Shown here: positions 8,579 to 18,306 of the stretch, piece after piece
How the letters are laid out: the number at the start of each line of letters is the position of its first letter
Numbering within the stretch: the first letter of the stretch is position 1
DNA from: SZUA-217 sp964194555
GTDB lineage: Bacteria; Actinomycetota; Acidimicrobiia; Spongiisociales; ZC4RG35
DNA: 64,000 nucleotides
Assembly: GCA_964194555.1 (NCBI GenBank)
Contig: CAXMMT010000005.1
Location: forward strand, 51,377 to 115,376
Direction of reading: 5' to 3'
Program-made: the position numbers and the translations under genes
Notes under the pieces: model-generated
Databases searched by the model: none
Seen by the model: only the letters and a program-made list of their open reading frames with translations
What the model was told of the DNA's origin: nothing

Positions 8579-8739
8579 TGCTCTGGCCACGAACGTTGGC
8601 GAAGTTGAGGGCGAGGCAGAGGCGGCTCTGACAAGGACGCGGGACGAAGGCGCACGGGCCCGTTCGTCGAGGACGAGGACACGGTCAGGGGCGTCACTGG
8701 ACGTCCTGAACGCGGCGAACGTTTGTGGCCAGAGCACTA
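8576..8739. mobile_element. MITE-like element, family A copy 1 (164 bp)
   Basis: TA at both ends and perfect terminal inverted repeats (GTGCTCTGGCCAC inward from each TA). A second copy lies at 47789-47952 in the opposite orientation with roughly 90% or higher identity by eye. No coding capacity. TA flanks within CTAG contexts resemble IS630/Tc1-mariner targets (inference). It sits exactly between convergent arsM and the CPBP gene, and the terminal repeats could pair in RNA, so it may act as a bidirectional terminator. Confidence 0.75.
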
Positions 8740-8740
8740 G

Positions 8741-9502
8741 CTAGGCCGCACTCTCCAGCAACTCTGGAGGCAGCAGCAGGATCAGCGCCGCCAGCAGGTT
8801 CCAGCCTGAGTGAATGAAGATCGCCGGACCCAGACGCCCTGTTCGGAAGGTGATCCACGCAAGGAGGACTCCGAGGATGAAGATCGGTGGCAATACAACG
8901 ACGGCCGACGCGAGGATTCGCTCGGAGTCCAGACCAAGAACATGAACGGTCGAGAAGACAGTCGCAGAGACCACCATCGCGAACACCCGTCCTCGGTGCT
9001 CAATCGCCTTGAGAAGAACACCTCTGAAAAGGAGTTCTTCGGTGACCGGCGCCAACACCACTGCGGCGACGATCAACGAGATTCTGAGCAGCATTGACGA
9101 GTCGAGGTTGGCTAGCACCTCGGCGATTTGCTGGGGTGGGCGCCCGTCGGGGAACAGCCACTCGGCCAGAGGGAGGAAAAGGAGTGCCAGGCCGAGTTGG
9201 AGGATCAGACCGAGACCGATGTAGAAGGTGTCCTTGGTCTCGATCGAGAAACCGAGGTTTGTCTTGTCTCTCCGCTTCTTCAGTATCCAGAGAACGCCCA
9301 GATTTCCGATGTACTGGCCAGCCAGGGCAAGCACGATGGCCCAGTCGCCGTTGTCAAAAGGAAGACCGATGACGAAGAACAAACCCGCACCGAGGAATCC
9401 GCCGAGCCATACGTAGATGAAATCGGCAATCGACCATGACCTGGCAGGGGTTTTTGCGGCATCCACCGGGCGGGAGCCTACATAGGACGCACCGCCAGGC
9501 AC
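8741..9502 (-). CDS. CPBP-family intramembrane metalloprotease
   Basis: 253 residues with about seven hydrophobic segments. The family motif APVTEELLFRGVLL (EExxxR) and two later histidine motifs (STVHVLG, FIHSGWN) are present, giving the putative metal site inside the membrane. CPBP (CAAX protease and bacteriocin-processing) proteins cleave membrane-associated peptides; the substrate is unknown. The gene runs towards arsM and its stop codon abuts the MITE at 8576-8739. Confidence 0.85.
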   Translation of the reverse strand: MPGGASYVGSRPVDAAKTPARSWSIADFIYVWLGGFLGAGLFFVIGLPFDNGDWAIVLALAGQYIGNLGVLWILKKRRDKTNLGFSIETKDTFYIGLGLILQLGLALLFLPLAEWLFPDGRPPQQIAEVLANLDSSMLLRISLIVAAVVLAPVTEELLFRGVLLKAIEHRGRVFAMVVSATVFSTVHVLGLDSERILASAVVVLPPIFILGVLLAWITFRTGRLGPAIFIHSGWNLLAALILLLPPELLESAA

Positions 9503-9535
9503 TGTTACCCTTCAGTGAGGCGCTGGAGGATCTGA

Positions 9536-10693
9536 GTGGAAATCGACATTGGCATAGGAAAGTCGGGACGACAGGCTTACGGATTCGACGACATCGCGAT
9601 CGTCCCGTCACGTCGCACGCGAGACCCCGACGACGTGGATATCTCCTGGCAGCTCGACGCTTTCAAATTCGAGCTTCCAATGATGGGTTCGGCTATGGAC
9701 TCGGCGATCAGCCCGGAGACCGCAATCCAAATTGGCAAGATGGGTGGTCTGGCGGTCCTCAACCTGGAGGGCTTGTGGACTCGTTATGAGGATCCCACTC
9801 CCTACTTTGAAGAGATCGCGGAGTTGGCTGACGAGAAGGCAACCCGTCGGATGCAGGAGATCTATCTCCAGCCGGTCAACCCGGACCTCATCGGGCAACG
9901 CGTGGCCGAGTTGAAGGCAGCGGGCATCGTCACCGCCGCGAGCTTGACACCGCAGCACGTCGATCGCTGGGCTCCGCTGGCCCTCGATGCCGGTCTCGAC
10001 ATTCTGGTGATTCAAGGCACCGTCGTGTCGGCTGAGCACGTGTCCAGTCGGGTGGAGCCACTCAATCTCAAGGAGTACATCGCCGATTGCGAGGTGCCGG
10101 TGATTGTCGGAGGGGTCGCCAGCTACTCGACATCGCTCCACCTGATGCGGACCGGAGCGGTTGGTGTCCTCGTCGGTGTCGGTCCTGGAGCAGCTTGCAC
10201 GACGAGGGGTGTTCTCGGAGTTGGTGTTCCCCAGGCGACCGCGATAGCTGACGCTGCCGGAGCCCGTATCCGGTATCTCGACGAGACCGGGCGATATGTG
10301 CATGTGATCGCCGACGGCGGCATGAGAACAGCCGGAGACGTATCCAAGGCGATCGCTTGTGGTGCTGATGCTGTGATGATCGGCTCGCCGTTGGCATCTG
10401 CCACCGAAGCCCCGGGAAAGGGCTACCACTGGGGTATGGCGACATTCCACCCGACACTGCCCCGTGGGGCTCGCGTCAAGACGGGTGACCGGGGGACTCT
10501 TGCTGAGATCTTGATCGGCCCAGCGCATGAGAATGATGGCCGACTCAACCTCTTTGGGGGTCTTCGAGCTTCGATGGCCACCACCGGATACTCCGATGTC
10601 AAGGAGTTCCAGAAGGCAGAGGTGATGGTCGCCCCCTCGATTCAGACCGAGGGGAAGTCGCTGCAGCGATCCCAACACGTCGGCATGGGATGA
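9536..10693 (+). CDS. guaB3: GuaB3-family IMP dehydrogenase-related protein
   Basis: 385 residues, about 100 shorter than classical GuaB and lacking CBS domains. The TIM-barrel motifs are present: MGSAMDSAISPE, the catalytic Cys loop GPGAACTTRGVLGVGVPQ, DGGMRTAGDVSKAIACGADA and MIGSPLA. This matches the actinobacterial GuaB3 group that lies beside guaA. It probably converts IMP to XMP with NAD, although GuaB3 members were long annotated only as related proteins. GTG start; the end overlaps guaA by 4 bp, supporting coupled GMP synthesis. Confidence 0.88.
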   Translation: MEIDIGIGKSGRQAYGFDDIAIVPSRRTRDPDDVDISWQLDAFKFELPMMGSAMDSAISPETAIQIGKMGGLAVLNLEGLWTRYEDPTPYFEEIAELADEKATRRMQEIYLQPVNPDLIGQRVAELKAAGIVTAASLTPQHVDRWAPLALDAGLDILVIQGTVVSAEHVSSRVEPLNLKEYIADCEVPVIVGGVASYSTSLHLMRTGAVGVLVGVGPGAACTTRGVLGVGVPQATAIADAAGARIRYLDETGRYVHVIADGGMRTAGDVSKAIACGADAVMIGSPLASATEAPGKGYHWGMATFHPTLPRGARVKTGDRGTLAEILIGPAHENDGRLNLFGGLRASMATTGYSDVKEFQKAEVMVAPSIQTEGKSLQRSQHVGMG

Positions 10694-12234
10694 CGGTCGG
10701 AGAGCACGAGCCCACCGTCCTGGTCGTCGACTTCGGCGCCCAATATGCCCAACTGATCGCGAGACGAGTGCGCGAGGCACATGTTCGATCCGAGATCGTT
10801 TCTCGTGACATCACGCCGGAGGAGGTCCGTCGTCGCCGGCCGATCGGATTGATCCTCTCAGGCGGGCCTGCCTCGGTCTACACAGAGGACGCCTTTCGGA
10901 TGGATGCCGCCATGCTCGATCTGGGCATTCCGATCCTTGGCATTTGTTATGGACACCAGTTGCTGGCCGACCTTGCCGGTGGGGAGGTGACCAACACCGG
11001 GGACGCCGAATACGGGAACACGACCATGGAATTGAAAGGTGACTCGGTCCTGCTTGCTCGGCTCCCCGGTTCGCAAACCGTGTGGATGTCCCACAAGGAC
11101 CAGGTGACTGTTCCTCCAGACGGTTTTGTTTGCGTTGCGTCAACAGATGGCTCCGCTGTCGCCGCGATGGAGAACCGGGAGCGACGACTCTACGGAGTCC
11201 AGTTTCATCCGGAGGTCGCCCACACCCCACTGGGCAGCGAGATCCTCAAGCAGTTCCTCTATGAGGTGTGCCAGGCAATCCCGGCGTGGACCTCTCACTC
11301 GATCATTGAGTCACAGGTGGCGGCGATAAGGGATCACGTCGGCTCAGCCAGGGTCATCTGCGGCTTGTCGGGTGGTGTAGATTCGGCCGTGGCTGCGGCA
11401 TTGGCCCATGAAGCTGTAGGCGACCAATTGACAGCCATATTCGTCGACCATGGCCTTCTCCGCGCCGGTGAGGCTTCCCAGGTCGAAGAGACATTTCGGT
11501 CGCACTTCGCTGTTGATCTCATCCATGTCAAGGCCGAAGATCGATTTCTCGAACAGCTCGACGGTGTAACCGACCCAGAGCAAAAGCGCAGGATCATTGG
11601 CGAGACCTTCATCCGTGTCTTCGAAGAAGCTGCCTCATCGGTAGGTGATGCCGGGTTCCTGGTTCAGGGGACACTTTATCCCGATGTGATCGAGTCGGGC
11701 TCGGGCACAGCGGCGACGATCAAGACCCACCACAATGTTGGCGGACTTCCCGATGACATGACGCTGCACCTCATCGAGCCGTTGCGAGACCTCTTCAAGG
11801 ATGAGGTGCGGGCAATTGGCTCCGAACTTGGATTGCCAGAGGAGATTGTCTGGCGTCAACCGTTCCCGGGTCCGGGTTTGGCCGTGCGGATCATTGGTGA
11901 AGTGACGCTCGAGCGTCTTCAGATTCTTCGAGCAGCGGACGACATTCTTCTCGAGGAGATAAACCGCGCCGGCCTGTACCGCGACATCTGGCAAGCATTT
12001 GTGGTCTTGCCGGCTGTGAAGACAGTGGGGGTCCAAGGAGACGAGCGCACCTACGCCTACCCCGTGATCGTTAGAGCCGTCACCTCCGAGGACGCCATGA
12101 CCGCAGACTGGGCTCGCATCCCTTACGAGGTCCTCGAAAGGATCTCGTCTCGGATCATCAACGAGGTTCCTGGGATCAACCGTGTCGCCTACGACATCTC
12201 ATCAAAGCCCCCGGCCACCATCGAATGGGAGTGA
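10690..12234 (+). CDS. guaA: GMP synthase (glutamine-hydrolysing)
   Basis: 514 residues, the normal length. N-terminal class I amidotransferase domain with nucleophile Cys86 in ILGICYGHQLLA and the His-Glu pair in VQFHPEVAHT. The ATP-pyrophosphatase domain has the P-loop CGLSGGVDSAV. The C-terminal dimerisation domain ends in the conserved PPATIEWE. It aminates XMP to GMP. The ATG overlaps the guaB3 stop (ATGA), so the two steps from IMP to GMP are encoded as a unit. Confidence 0.97.
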   Translation: MTVGEHEPTVLVVDFGAQYAQLIARRVREAHVRSEIVSRDITPEEVRRRRPIGLILSGGPASVYTEDAFRMDAAMLDLGIPILGICYGHQLLADLAGGEVTNTGDAEYGNTTMELKGDSVLLARLPGSQTVWMSHKDQVTVPPDGFVCVASTDGSAVAAMENRERRLYGVQFHPEVAHTPLGSEILKQFLYEVCQAIPAWTSHSIIESQVAAIRDHVGSARVICGLSGGVDSAVAAALAHEAVGDQLTAIFVDHGLLRAGEASQVEETFRSHFAVDLIHVKAEDRFLEQLDGVTDPEQKRRIIGETFIRVFEEAASSVGDAGFLVQGTLYPDVIESGSGTAATIKTHHNVGGLPDDMTLHLIEPLRDLFKDEVRAIGSELGLPEEIVWRQPFPGPGLAVRIIGEVTLERLQILRAADDILLEEINRAGLYRDIWQAFVVLPAVKTVGVQGDERTYAYPVIVRAVTSEDAMTADWARIPYEVLERISSRIINEVPGINRVAYDISSKPPATIEWE

Positions 12235-12303
12235 CAAGGGGTCATCAGGTCCATTCAGACTGGCCGATGACCTGCCGATAGACAGGCACGTTGGCCAGGG
12301 GAA

Positions 12304-14316
12304 TTGCAGTTGGACCTGAACACACCTGAACTCACGCGCATATTTCGCGACGAGCTCGAAGAGCGCTCGAGACGTCTGGTGCTGGGTGCCCGGGAACTGG
12401 CCGACAAGACTCTCGGCACGTCTTCAATCCCCGATCTGGTCCGGGATGCTCACACCATTAGAGGGTCTGCCGGTCTGCTCGGTCATGATGCGATTCGTGA
12501 TGCGGGGACGCGTCTGGAGAGCCTTTGGCGAATGGTGTTGGGAGGTTATGCGCCGGAGTCCGACGTGATAGTTGCGATGGAAGCGACGGCCGGGCGACTC
12601 GTTCCGACTCTTGATGGCCAGGACGAAGAGGCACTGGTTGAGCTTATCGGGAAGCTCGATTCCACCCTCGAGCGATCTGAAGAGACAATGGAGATCGCTT
12701 CCAGCCGTCAGCCTGATGAGGGAGACCTGGGGGGTTTGCTCGAATCGGTCTCAGAATCACTCCTGGGTGGCGCCACCCGGGTTGACACCGGCGATCTCTA
12801 CAAGCTCATCAACCGGATCGTGGAGGTGGCGCTTGATGCCGAGGCCCTTGCCGACCTCTCACTTGTCTCGATTGAGGGTGCCGATCAGGAACTGTTCCGT
12901 CGCTCCTGGCGATCCCAGCTCGAGAGGCTGAGCAACTCCGTCAGCGACATCCAGGACCAAGCTGTTTCGCTGGCAAACGTCTCCTTCTTCGATGCGGTGG
13001 CCTCAGTCCCTCAGTTCGTCCGCTACCTGGCCCGACGTATGGGCAAGGACATTCGTTTTCAGCTCGCCGGAAGTGACGTGCAGCTCGACCGTCAGATCGT
13101 TGACCTGATTCGGGAACCGGTGCGACATCTCCTGGTCAACGCGATCGACCACGGCATCGAGCCTCCGGATGTGAGGGTCGCTGCGGGTAAGGCTGCAACT
13201 GCGACTGTGGTTATCGGGGCAACGGCAACCGACGATGGTGTAGAGATCTATGTTTCGGACGACGGTGCCGGCATCGATTGGGATCGTGTTGCCGAGGTGG
13301 GTCATGAGCGTGGTTTGCCCATGATTCCACCAGATCTCTCTCCGCTTCTCTTTCACCCAGGTTTCTCGACTGTGGATGCCAGCACCGACTTCTCCGGGTC
13401 CGGGGAGGGCCTATCCGAGGCGCTCCTGGCGGTCGAGAGGGTCAACGGCGCCATTCACATCGAGTCGGCCAAGGGGAAGGGAACCGCCCTGACCATGACC
13501 CTCCCACTATCCATGGTCCTCCAGAACGTCGTGGTTGTTGCTCTTGGAGACCAGTTTTGGGGTCTGCCCGAAGCCGCGGTGGAGGCCTCTATGCCCCTCT
13601 CGAAGGCAGAGTTGAGCACGACCTCGAGCGGACGTGCAGTGCGGTTCAGGAGCTCCGCCATCCCCTGCGTCTCACTTTCGCTGGCCGTTGGAGCACCGGA
13701 GCCGGAAGATGAGTCTGAGCTCCTGGTAGTGAGCACACGGTCGGGGATGGTGGCTGTAACCGTCAGTGAGATCGTCGATCGGCGGCGGGTTGCAGTCAAG
13801 AATCTGGGTCCGATTCTCGATGGCGCCGGACATATCACCGGTGCCGCACTTCTTGGTGGCGGTCAGGTTCTGGTTGTGCTCGATCCCGGTTTCCTGGGTG
13901 CAATCGCAAGACAGCGCCCTCGGCTCGTTGAAGGCAAACCCCGGGTGTTGGTGGTCGACGACTCGGCTGGTGTTCGGCAGCTTCTGTCGGCAACGCTGAA
14001 TGGAGCAGGGTTCGAGGTCGAGGTAGCCAGTGGAGCGAGAGAGGCTGTGGTGGCCATGGCTTCGGATGGATTCGCTGCGATGGTCGTTGATTATTCGATG
14101 CCACGGTCCAACGGCGTTGAGCTGGTTCGGGCGATGCGCGCCTCCGATATCAAAGTGCCGATTGTCATGGTTTCCGGTGTTGCTACGGAGGATGAGAAGA
14201 AGGCCGCTTGGGCCGCTGGAGTCGACGCGTATCTCGACAAGTTCGACCTGCGTCAGGGGGTTCTGACCAGGACCCTTCGACAGCTCATCGGGCTCGACGA
14301 TGCGGACACGGGCTAG
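12304..14316 (+). CDS. CheA-like hybrid histidine kinase with Hpt, ATPase, CheW and receiver domains
   Basis: 670 residues, cytosolic. Hpt domain with phospho-acceptor His50 (RDAHTIRGSAGLLG); a histidine-kinase ATPase domain with LLVNAIDHGIEPPD and SDDGAGIDWD; a CheW-like domain (about 395-530); and a C-terminal receiver with VLVVDDSAGVRQLL and acceptor Asp596 (VVDYSMP). This is the architecture of CheA/ChpA-type hybrids that often control pili or other non-flagellar outputs. No chemoreceptor or cheY/cheB genes are adjacent. TTG start with AGGGGA upstream. The downstream kinase gene is probably co-transcribed. Confidence 0.88.
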   Translation: MQLDLNTPELTRIFRDELEERSRRLVLGARELADKTLGTSSIPDLVRDAHTIRGSAGLLGHDAIRDAGTRLESLWRMVLGGYAPESDVIVAMEATAGRLVPTLDGQDEEALVELIGKLDSTLERSEETMEIASSRQPDEGDLGGLLESVSESLLGGATRVDTGDLYKLINRIVEVALDAEALADLSLVSIEGADQELFRRSWRSQLERLSNSVSDIQDQAVSLANVSFFDAVASVPQFVRYLARRMGKDIRFQLAGSDVQLDRQIVDLIREPVRHLLVNAIDHGIEPPDVRVAAGKAATATVVIGATATDDGVEIYVSDDGAGIDWDRVAEVGHERGLPMIPPDLSPLLFHPGFSTVDASTDFSGSGEGLSEALLAVERVNGAIHIESAKGKGTALTMTLPLSMVLQNVVVVALGDQFWGLPEAAVEASMPLSKAELSTTSSGRAVRFRSSAIPCVSLSLAVGAPEPEDESELLVVSTRSGMVAVTVSEIVDRRRVAVKNLGPILDGAGHITGAALLGGGQVLVVLDPGFLGAIARQRPRLVEGKPRVLVVDDSAGVRQLLSATLNGAGFEVEVASGAREAVVAMASDGFAAMVVDYSMPRSNGVELVRAMRASDIKVPIVMVSGVATEDEKKAAWAAGVDAYLDKFDLRQGVLTRTLRQLIGLDDADTG

Positions 14317-14365
14317 CCGGCACTTCGCTTCAGGCTTCTGGATGGCAGACCGATAACTCCAATGC

Positions 14366-15271
14366 ATGCCTGATATTTCGCGTCTACCTCAATACTTGAT
14401 ATATCTGCCCGTCATTGTGGGACTCGCAGCCTTGCTGTGGGCGTGGCGGCTGGCATCGCAGAGTCGTGAGAGGGAACGGGAGGTGATTCGTCTCGCCGAT
14501 GAGGCACACACCTTGAAGAACGATTTTGTCGCAATGGTCAGCCACGAGCTGAGGACACCGCTGACGTCTATCGCAGGGTTCGCCGACACCCTCGTCCAGT
14601 CATGGGAGGAGCTTCCCAGGGATGAGGTCGACGAGTTTCTCTCGATCATCAACCGACAGTCCATCTATCTTGGCGACCTCGTTGAGGACGTTCTTGTCAT
14701 CCCGCGTCTCGAGGCCAACCGACTCCGTCTCGATCCAGAGCTGTTCGACCTTGGTGACCTCATCGAGGATGTCGCCCTCATGGTCTTCCCCAACGGTGAG
14801 AAGAAGACGTCGCTCGTGTCACTTCCAGACGGGGTCCGCGTACTTGCCGATAGGCGACGCGTTCAACAGGTCATGCGAAACCTCATGGAGAATGCACGGA
14901 AGTACGGCGGTGACCAGATAATGATCGAGGGGTTCGTGATGGGCGACCAATACCTGGTCATCATCTCGGACAACGGCCCCGGAGTCCCCGACGAGGAGAC
15001 CCGGAAGGTGTTCGAGAACTTCGAGCAACTCTCCAAGGGTGATGCGCGAGAGGCTTCAGGCATAGGCCTCGGCCTTCCAATCGCCAGACGTCTGGCGAGG
15101 GCGATGGGCGGAGATGTTTGGTATGAGCGTCGTTTTCCGACGGGTGCCCGGTTCTGCTATTCGCTGCCACTTCGTCGTCGAACCCTTCTCGGCGGAGCGG
15201 ATCGTCCCGTCTCCCCGGAGGACGAGAACGGAAACGTACTCGAGGTACCCGAGGCTGCCCGGACGCTCTGA
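14366..15271 (+). CDS. Membrane-anchored sensor histidine kinase
   Basis: 301 residues. One N-terminal transmembrane helix (residues 10-27), then a HisKA domain with His60 (MVSHELRTPLTSIAGF) and an HATPase_c domain with N box NLMENARKYGG, SDNGPGVPDEE and GIGLGLPIARR. There is no obvious extracytoplasmic sensor loop. It starts 49 bp after the CheA-like gene; no partner response regulator is adjacent, except the receiver domain in the CheA-like protein, which is a plausible but unproven target. Confidence 0.88.
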   Translation: MPDISRLPQYLIYLPVIVGLAALLWAWRLASQSREREREVIRLADEAHTLKNDFVAMVSHELRTPLTSIAGFADTLVQSWEELPRDEVDEFLSIINRQSIYLGDLVEDVLVIPRLEANRLRLDPELFDLGDLIEDVALMVFPNGEKKTSLVSLPDGVRVLADRRRVQQVMRNLMENARKYGGDQIMIEGFVMGDQYLVIISDNGPGVPDEETRKVFENFEQLSKGDAREASGIGLGLPIARRLARAMGGDVWYERRFPTGARFCYSLPLRRRTLLGGADRPVSPEDENGNVLEVPEAARTL

Positions 15272-15317
15272 TTACAACTGTGTGATTCGTCCCGTCGGCC
15301 TGTACCATCGGCGTCCA

Positions 15318-17546
15318 ATGCAGGCAGAGTGGTTTGTTGATGATGTTCCGGCTGAGTCGCCGCTGTTCGCCGATCTGAATCCCACGCAGAGGGAGGCAGT
15401 GGCCGCGACCGAAGGCGCCGTCCTTGTCGTGGCCGGTGCAGGTTCGGGCAAGACACGGGTGCTCACATATCGGATCGCCCACCTGATTCGGGATCTTCGA
15501 GTCCCTCCCGAGTCGATTCTCGCCATCACCTTCACCAATAAGGCTGCCAACGAGATGAAGGCTCGTGTGGGTGCACTAGTTGGGGGAGTGGTCAACTCCA
15601 TGTGGGTCAGCACCTTCCACTCGGCTTGCGTGCGTATTCTGCGACGGGAGGCAACCCGGCTCGGTTATCGGTCGGGTTTCTCGATATACGACGATGCCGA
15701 CTCCTTGCGTCTCATCCGTATGGTCACCAAAGACCTCGATCTCGACTCCAAGCGGTTTCCCGACAAGGCGATGAAAGGAGTCATCTCGAACGCAAAGAGC
15801 GAACTTGTCGACTTCGAGTCTTTCGCCGACCAGGGAGACGGGTTCTTTCACACCCAGGTTGCTGACATCTATCGGCTGTATCAGCAGCGTCTGGTGGAAG
15901 CGTCGGCGATGGACTTCGACGATCTGCTCATGGTGACGGTGGAGCTGTTCGCCGCCTTTCCCGAAGTTCTCGAGCACTATCAACAGAGGTTCCGGTATGT
16001 CCTTGTCGACGAGTACCAGGACACCAACAGGGCTCAATACATGTTGGTCAAGCAGTTGACGGCGAGTCATCGAAATTTGTGCGTCGTCGGTGATTCCGAC
16101 CAGTCGATCTACAAGTTTCGAGGTGCGGACATCCGCAACATTCGGGACTTTCAGAAGGACTATCCCGACGCCAGGGTGATCGTTCTCGACCAGAATTATC
16201 GGTCCACCGAGACGATCCTCGAAGCCGCCAATTCGATCATCTCCAACAACACCAAGAGGACGCCTAAGCATCTCTGGTCAGACCGGGGCAAGGGAGTGCC
16301 GATCACACGTTTTGAGGGAGAGGACGAACATGACGAGGCCGGCTATCTGGTTGATGAGATAGAGCGTCTCAAGGACGAGGGGTTCAATCTCTCCGATTTC
16401 GCTGTGTTCTACCGGACAAACGCAATGTCCCGAGTCATCGAGGATGTCTTCGTCAGACGGGGAGTTCCCTACAGCGTCGTCGGTTCCGTCAAGTTTTACG
16501 ACCGCAAGGAGATCAAGGACGCTATTGCCTATCTACGCGTGCTGGTGAACCCCTCGGACGAAGTCTCGGTCAAGCGCATCATCAACGAGCCGCGTCGCGC
16601 AATAGGAAACACCACCGTCGCCCATGTCGATCGTTACTCCCAGGGACAGCGCGTGAGCTTCTTCGAAGGTTTGCAGCAAGCGACCGATATACCTCAGCTC
16701 AATTCGAGGGCTCAGAGGTCGATCCTCGAGTTTGTCGGTCTCATCGATCGGTTGCGCGAGAAGACCGATGAGGGCGGCGTCGAAGCGGGAGTCCAGGCAG
16801 TCCTCGATGAAACGGGGATGCTGGCCAACCTCGAAGCAGAGAGAACCATCGAGGCAATGGGTCGCGTCGAGAACCTACGCGAGCTGGTCGGTGTCGCCTC
16901 CGAGTTCGAGAGCTCGAATGAGGGAGCGATCATCAGCGATGAGGAGTTCGATGCGCTGGAGAACCTTCGCAGACTCGAGATCTTCCTGGAGTCGACGGCA
17001 CTGGTCGCCGACATCGACGAATGGGACGAGGGAGCAGGCGCCGTCACCCTCATGACCCTTCACACAGCCAAGGGTCTGGAGTTTCCTGCGGTATTCATCG
17101 CAGGTATGGAAGATGGTGTCTTTCCCCATATGCGCTCGCTCGGCGACCCCGATGAGCTGGAGGAGGAGAGACGGCTCGCCTATGTCGGCATAACCAGAGC
17201 CCAGGATCGTCTCTACCTGACATCCGCCTGGAGCCGGATGCTGTTTGGTGGATCTTCGTACAACCCGCCGTCGCGATTCCTCAAGGAACTCCCCGAGGAG
17301 CTGATGACCAAGGCTGGCAAGCGGCAACGTCGCAGTCCTGTGGATCGTGCTGCCGCCAGGGGTCCGACGACAACAGTCTCGTCAGATCAGATCGCGCCGG
17401 GTGACAGGGTCCGTCATCAGAAATGGGGGTTGGGCACCGTTCGTGAGGTCGTCGGCGAAGGCGACCGTGCCGAAGCCGAGGTCATGTTCGACACTCAGGG
17501 CAAGAAACGCTTGCTGTTGGCATGGGCGCCGTTGGAACAGGCCTAG
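15318..17546 (+). CDS. pcrA: ATP-dependent DNA helicase of the UvrD/PcrA family
   Basis: 742 residues from ATG 15318. The open frame reaches back to 15114, but that part overlaps the kinase gene and the family N-terminus begins at the chosen start. Motifs: LNPTQREAV, Walker A VVAGAGSGKTR (about 39-47), ITFTNKAANEM, Walker B VLVDEYQDTNRAQ, GDSDQSIYKFRGA, and LMTLHTAKGLEF. The C-terminal RVRHQKWGLGTV segment is the Tudor-like domain that binds RNA polymerase in PcrA. It unwinds DNA 3'-5' in repair and at transcription-replication conflicts. Confidence 0.96.
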   Translation: MQAEWFVDDVPAESPLFADLNPTQREAVAATEGAVLVVAGAGSGKTRVLTYRIAHLIRDLRVPPESILAITFTNKAANEMKARVGALVGGVVNSMWVSTFHSACVRILRREATRLGYRSGFSIYDDADSLRLIRMVTKDLDLDSKRFPDKAMKGVISNAKSELVDFESFADQGDGFFHTQVADIYRLYQQRLVEASAMDFDDLLMVTVELFAAFPEVLEHYQQRFRYVLVDEYQDTNRAQYMLVKQLTASHRNLCVVGDSDQSIYKFRGADIRNIRDFQKDYPDARVIVLDQNYRSTETILEAANSIISNNTKRTPKHLWSDRGKGVPITRFEGEDEHDEAGYLVDEIERLKDEGFNLSDFAVFYRTNAMSRVIEDVFVRRGVPYSVVGSVKFYDRKEIKDAIAYLRVLVNPSDEVSVKRIINEPRRAIGNTTVAHVDRYSQGQRVSFFEGLQQATDIPQLNSRAQRSILEFVGLIDRLREKTDEGGVEAGVQAVLDETGMLANLEAERTIEAMGRVENLRELVGVASEFESSNEGAIISDEEFDALENLRRLEIFLESTALVADIDEWDEGAGAVTLMTLHTAKGLEFPAVFIAGMEDGVFPHMRSLGDPDELEEERRLAYVGITRAQDRLYLTSAWSRMLFGGSSYNPPSRFLKELPEELMTKAGKRQRRSPVDRAAARGPTTTVSSDQIAPGDRVRHQKWGLGTVREVVGEGDRAEAEVMFDTQGKKRLLLAWAPLEQA

Positions 17547-17554
17547 TGGCCCGT

Positions 17555-18286
17555 TCAGAAAGGCATGATCTTGGGTAGAGCCAGGAGCACCCAAGTCGCA
17601 CCGCTGAATAGGAGCGCCGCCGATCCAATGGTCAAGTACCTGTTTCTCTTTTCTCCCAACTTTGAGCTGATGCCTCCGAAGAAGAGGACCAGGGCAAACG
17701 CTACAACTGTCAGCACGTAGTCATCGGAAGTCTGGTTTGCCACCGCAGCATCGGCGGCGTGTTGGTCTGCCTCAGCCTGAAGTCTGCTCGCTTCGACGGC
17801 GTTGGCAAGGACGTACTCCTCCATGACAAAGGGTGACGCTGGTGCCCCCTCTGTTTGCAAAGGGTTGAGTCTGAGCCAGGCTTCGAGGGCCACCTTGAAT
17901 TCGGGACGCATACGATCGAAATAGAAGGCACTCAGTGTGCCTGGAGCGGGCAGGTACTCGGAAGCCGACTCCAGCGGCTCTATCTCGCCGGTGCGGAGCT
18001 CGGCATTGAGGGCATCGAGCCAACTGGTGAAGAGAGCTACGTCTATCCCGGCCTGCTGGCCGGCGCGTGTGTCGAACCTTGTCGATTCGGTTCGCGCCGC
18101 ACCGGCCTGGCTGAAAGAAGTCGCCTGTTCCCCGCTCCACTTGGCACTCTGGAACGCAGCCCATGCGGTGAAGATGGCAGCGAGCGCCATCAGGATTGTT
18201 GCAACGAGCTCGACCCGGTCGGAAGCTCCAAAGACGAGCTTTTCATCACTCATCTGATCGGGTGTTTCGTCGCTCATCTCAGACAT
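17555..18286 (-). CDS. Hypothetical membrane protein, three predicted transmembrane helices
   Basis: 243 residues. One hydrophobic helix near the N-terminus (about 26-44), a long extracytoplasmic or cytoplasmic helical middle rich in Ala and Glu, and two C-terminal helices (TVVAFALVLFFGGISSKL and SAALLFSGATWVLLALP). I recognise no named family. It ends 8 bp from the convergent pcrA stop. No functional assignment. Confidence 0.7.
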   Translation of the reverse strand: MSEMSDETPDQMSDEKLVFGASDRVELVATILMALAAIFTAWAAFQSAKWSGEQATSFSQAGAARTESTRFDTRAGQQAGIDVALFTSWLDALNAELRTGEIEPLESASEYLPAPGTLSAFYFDRMRPEFKVALEAWLRLNPLQTEGAPASPFVMEEYVLANAVEASRLQAEADQHAADAAVANQTSDDYVLTVVAFALVLFFGGISSKLGEKRNRYLTIGSAALLFSGATWVLLALPKIMPF

Positions 18287-18306
18287 GAGCGGGTCAATCT
18301 AGTAGC

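Noticed and set aside
9608..10780. Open frame of 390 codons on the minus strand opposite guaB3
   Set aside because: It is antisense to a clear enzyme gene and has no recognisable motif; GC-rich DNA often leaves such frames open.
12235..12303. Possible terminator hairpin after guaA (GGTCATC and GATGACC)
   Set aside because: Only seven pairs with a long loop and no U tract; not convincing.
17544..17560. The pcrA stop region TAGTGGCCCGTTCAG resembles the MITE termini
   Set aside because: The convergent downstream gene begins within 8 bp, so there is no room for an element, and no matching second end was found.
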